Assembly: GCF_000582685.1 (NCBI RefSeq) | Contig: NZ_KK073768.1 | Span: 2,481,437 to 2,515,445, forward strand | Length of the DNA stretch: 34,009 nt | DNA from: [Scytonema hofmanni] UTEX 2349 | GTDB taxonomy: Bacteria > Cyanobacteriota > Cyanobacteriia > Cyanobacteriales > Nostocaceae | Direction of reading: 5' to 3' | In this document: positions 32,770 through 34,009 of the stretch, in pieces | How the letters are laid out: every line of letters starts with the position of its first letter | How positions within the stretch are numbered: the first letter of the stretch is position 1 | Made by a program: the position numbers and the translations under genes | The notes under the pieces: generated by a model | What the model was told of the DNA's origin: nothing | Seen by the model: only the letters and a program-made list of their open reading frames with translations | Database searches by the model: none

Positions 32770-34009
32770 TTACCGATACAGCCAGACTCTTAATAGTGAG
32801 AGCAACTGTTCGGTATCAACGGGTTTGGTGATGTAGTCGCTTGCGCCGGCATCAATGCATTTTTCGCGATCGCCTTTCATGGCTTTTGCAGTTAAAGCGA
32901 TCATTGGTATACTTTTAAATTCATCAACAGCGCGAATAGCACGCATTGTTTCATAACCATCCATTCCTGGCATCATCACATCCATTAAGACAATATTAAT
33001 ATCAGAATTGTTTCGTAACACGTTAATACCGTCTCTACCGTTTTCAGCATAAAGAATTTCCATTTCATAAGGCTCTAACAAACTAGTAATAGCGAAGATG
33101 TTTCGGATATCATCATCAACAATTAAAACTTTCTTGCCTGCTAGCACCGGGTCACTATGGCGTAGTTGTTCTAATAATAACTGTTGGTCAATCGGTAAAT
33201 TTGACTGAAGCCGATGTAAAAACAGCGATGTTTCGTCTAATAATCGTTCTGGAGAACGGGCATCTTTAACAATGATAGTGTCAGAAATGCGGCGCAGTTC
33301 TGTTTCTTCTTGATATGTTAACTCTTTGCCAGTATAAATAATGATGGGTAAATAATTGAGATTTGGTTGTTGTTTAATTTGCTCAATAAAGTCAAAACCA
33401 TTCATATCTGGCAATCCCAAATCCAATACTAAGCAATCAAAATGAGTAGTATTAAGTGCATTCATTGCTTCTGTAGCTGTACCAACCGCAGTAATTACCA
33501 CATCCCCATTACCAATTAATTCAACTATGCTGTGACGTTGTAATTCATTGTCTTCTACTACGAGCAGGTTTTTTACTCTTCGTTCGACAAATGCCTTAAT
33601 ATCCCTCAAAGCCTGAAAAAGTGCTTCACTGGTAATAGGTTTTTGCAAATAGGCGATCGCTCCTTGTTGCAGACTTCGTTTTTGCCCTTCTTCAACTGTC
33701 ATAATATGAATTGGGATGTGACGGGTGTTAGGGTCGTGCTTCAAACGGTCGAGTACAGTCCAACCATCCATCATCGGTAAACGGATATCTAACATAATCG
33801 CAGCAGGTTGAAATTCTCGTGCCATTGCCAAACCCACATCACCACGAGAAGCTACCAAAGCTTTAAAGTTTTGTTCCCGTGCCAAATCCAGTAATATTCG
33901 GGCAAAGTTCAAGTCATCTTCAATAATCAAAAGAGTGCGATCGCCAATGAGAATATTTTGGCGATCGTCTTCAATTGCCGACTCGGTGAAAGTGGGAGGG
34001 GGGGATGGG
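32770..34009 (-). CDS. Hybrid sensor kinase or multi-receiver protein, C-terminal part
   Basis: The frame is open to the right edge, so the N-terminus is missing. The visible 413 codons contain three receiver domains in a row, with phospho-acceptor motifs IMLDIRLPMMDG, LVLDLGLPDMNG and VLMDVMMPGMDG. The last carries the usual ALTAKAMKGDREKCIDAGAS and ITKPVD. Such triple-receiver tails belong to large cyanobacterial hybrid histidine kinases, so a kinase domain probably lies beyond the window. A TTG at 33930 is only an internal Leu of LLIIEDD. At the edge (33991-34009) a G-rich stretch suggests another repeat insert. It is the upstream gene of the cheR-cheB operon. Confidence 0.9.
   Translation of the reverse strand, partial: PSPPPTFTESAIEDDRQNILIGDRTLLIIEDDLNFARILLDLAREQNFKALVASRGDVGLAMAREFQPAAIMLDIRLPMMDGWTVLDRLKHDPNTRHIPIHIMTVEEGQKRSLQQGAIAYLQKPITSEALFQALRDIKAFVERRVKNLLVVEDNELQRHSIVELIGNGDVVITAVGTATEAMNALNTTHFDCLVLDLGLPDMNGFDFIEQIKQQPNLNYLPIIIYTGKELTYQEETELRRISDTIIVKDARSPERLLDETSLFLHRLQSNLPIDQQLLLEQLRHSDPVLAGKKVLIVDDDIRNIFAITSLLEPYEMEILYAENGRDGINVLRNNSDINIVLMDVMMPGMDGYETMRAIRAVDEFKSIPMIALTAKAMKGDREKCIDAGASDYITKPVDTEQLLSLLRVWLYR

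Overview
The window reads as part of a chromosome from a filamentous, probably heterocyst-forming cyanobacterium (Nostocales-like). Supporting signs are NblA, PsbZ, XisH/XisI, a kdp operon with a truncated KdpD, CHAT/DUF1822 genes, many HIP1-type GCGATCGC octamers, and very abundant short tandem repeats of 7-9 bp. No species can be named from the sequence alone.

Layout, left to right. 1-1184 is the 3' part of priA, carrying an in-frame repeat tract. About 1227-2773 is a TnpB-only IS200/IS605-type element. It also holds a divergent 54-codon ribbon-helix-helix gene and is bounded by two matching imperfect palindromes. 2815-3655 is an xisH-xisI pair whose xisH is broken by a 98-bp MITE-like insertion. 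4142-10722 is a potassium-uptake operon, kdpA-kdpB-kdpF/G-kdpC-short kdpD, followed by anmK (10789-12027) and a conserved small protein. 13061-13667 is a toxin-antitoxin remnant in which the PIN toxin has lost about 50 residues and the antitoxin is whole. 14206-15759 is a Ser/Thr kinase with an unfamiliar C-terminal domain. nblA follows on the minus strand, then a minus-strand PP2C phosphatase and an ABC1/UbiB kinase.

20379-24352 is a two-gene plus-strand unit and the best candidate for an unusual system. Gene 1 joins a helical N-terminus, a TRADD-N-like segment and a DUF1822-type C-terminus. Gene 2 joins a CHAT protease, two zinc ribbons and a Ser/Thr kinase. A DHH-CBS-CCA-adding fusion (minus), psbZ, ribH and tRNA-Gly(GCC) come next. 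The window ends with a minus-strand signalling operon: a large hybrid kinase cut by the right edge, cheR, a stand-alone cheB, and a REC-PAS-HK-REC hybrid kinase.

The dominant theme outside the genes is repeat activity. Tandem repeats sit in frame inside priA, anmK, the CCA fusion and a histidine kinase, and a 24-bp repeat interrupts kdpB. Heptamer repeats abut the 5' ends of kdpB, the UbiB-like gene and cheR, where they add a similar heptapeptide to the open frame. Two or three miniature inverted-repeat families and a GTAGAGACG palindrome family are scattered between genes. All functional statements are inferred from sequence reading and remembered family features; no database search was run.
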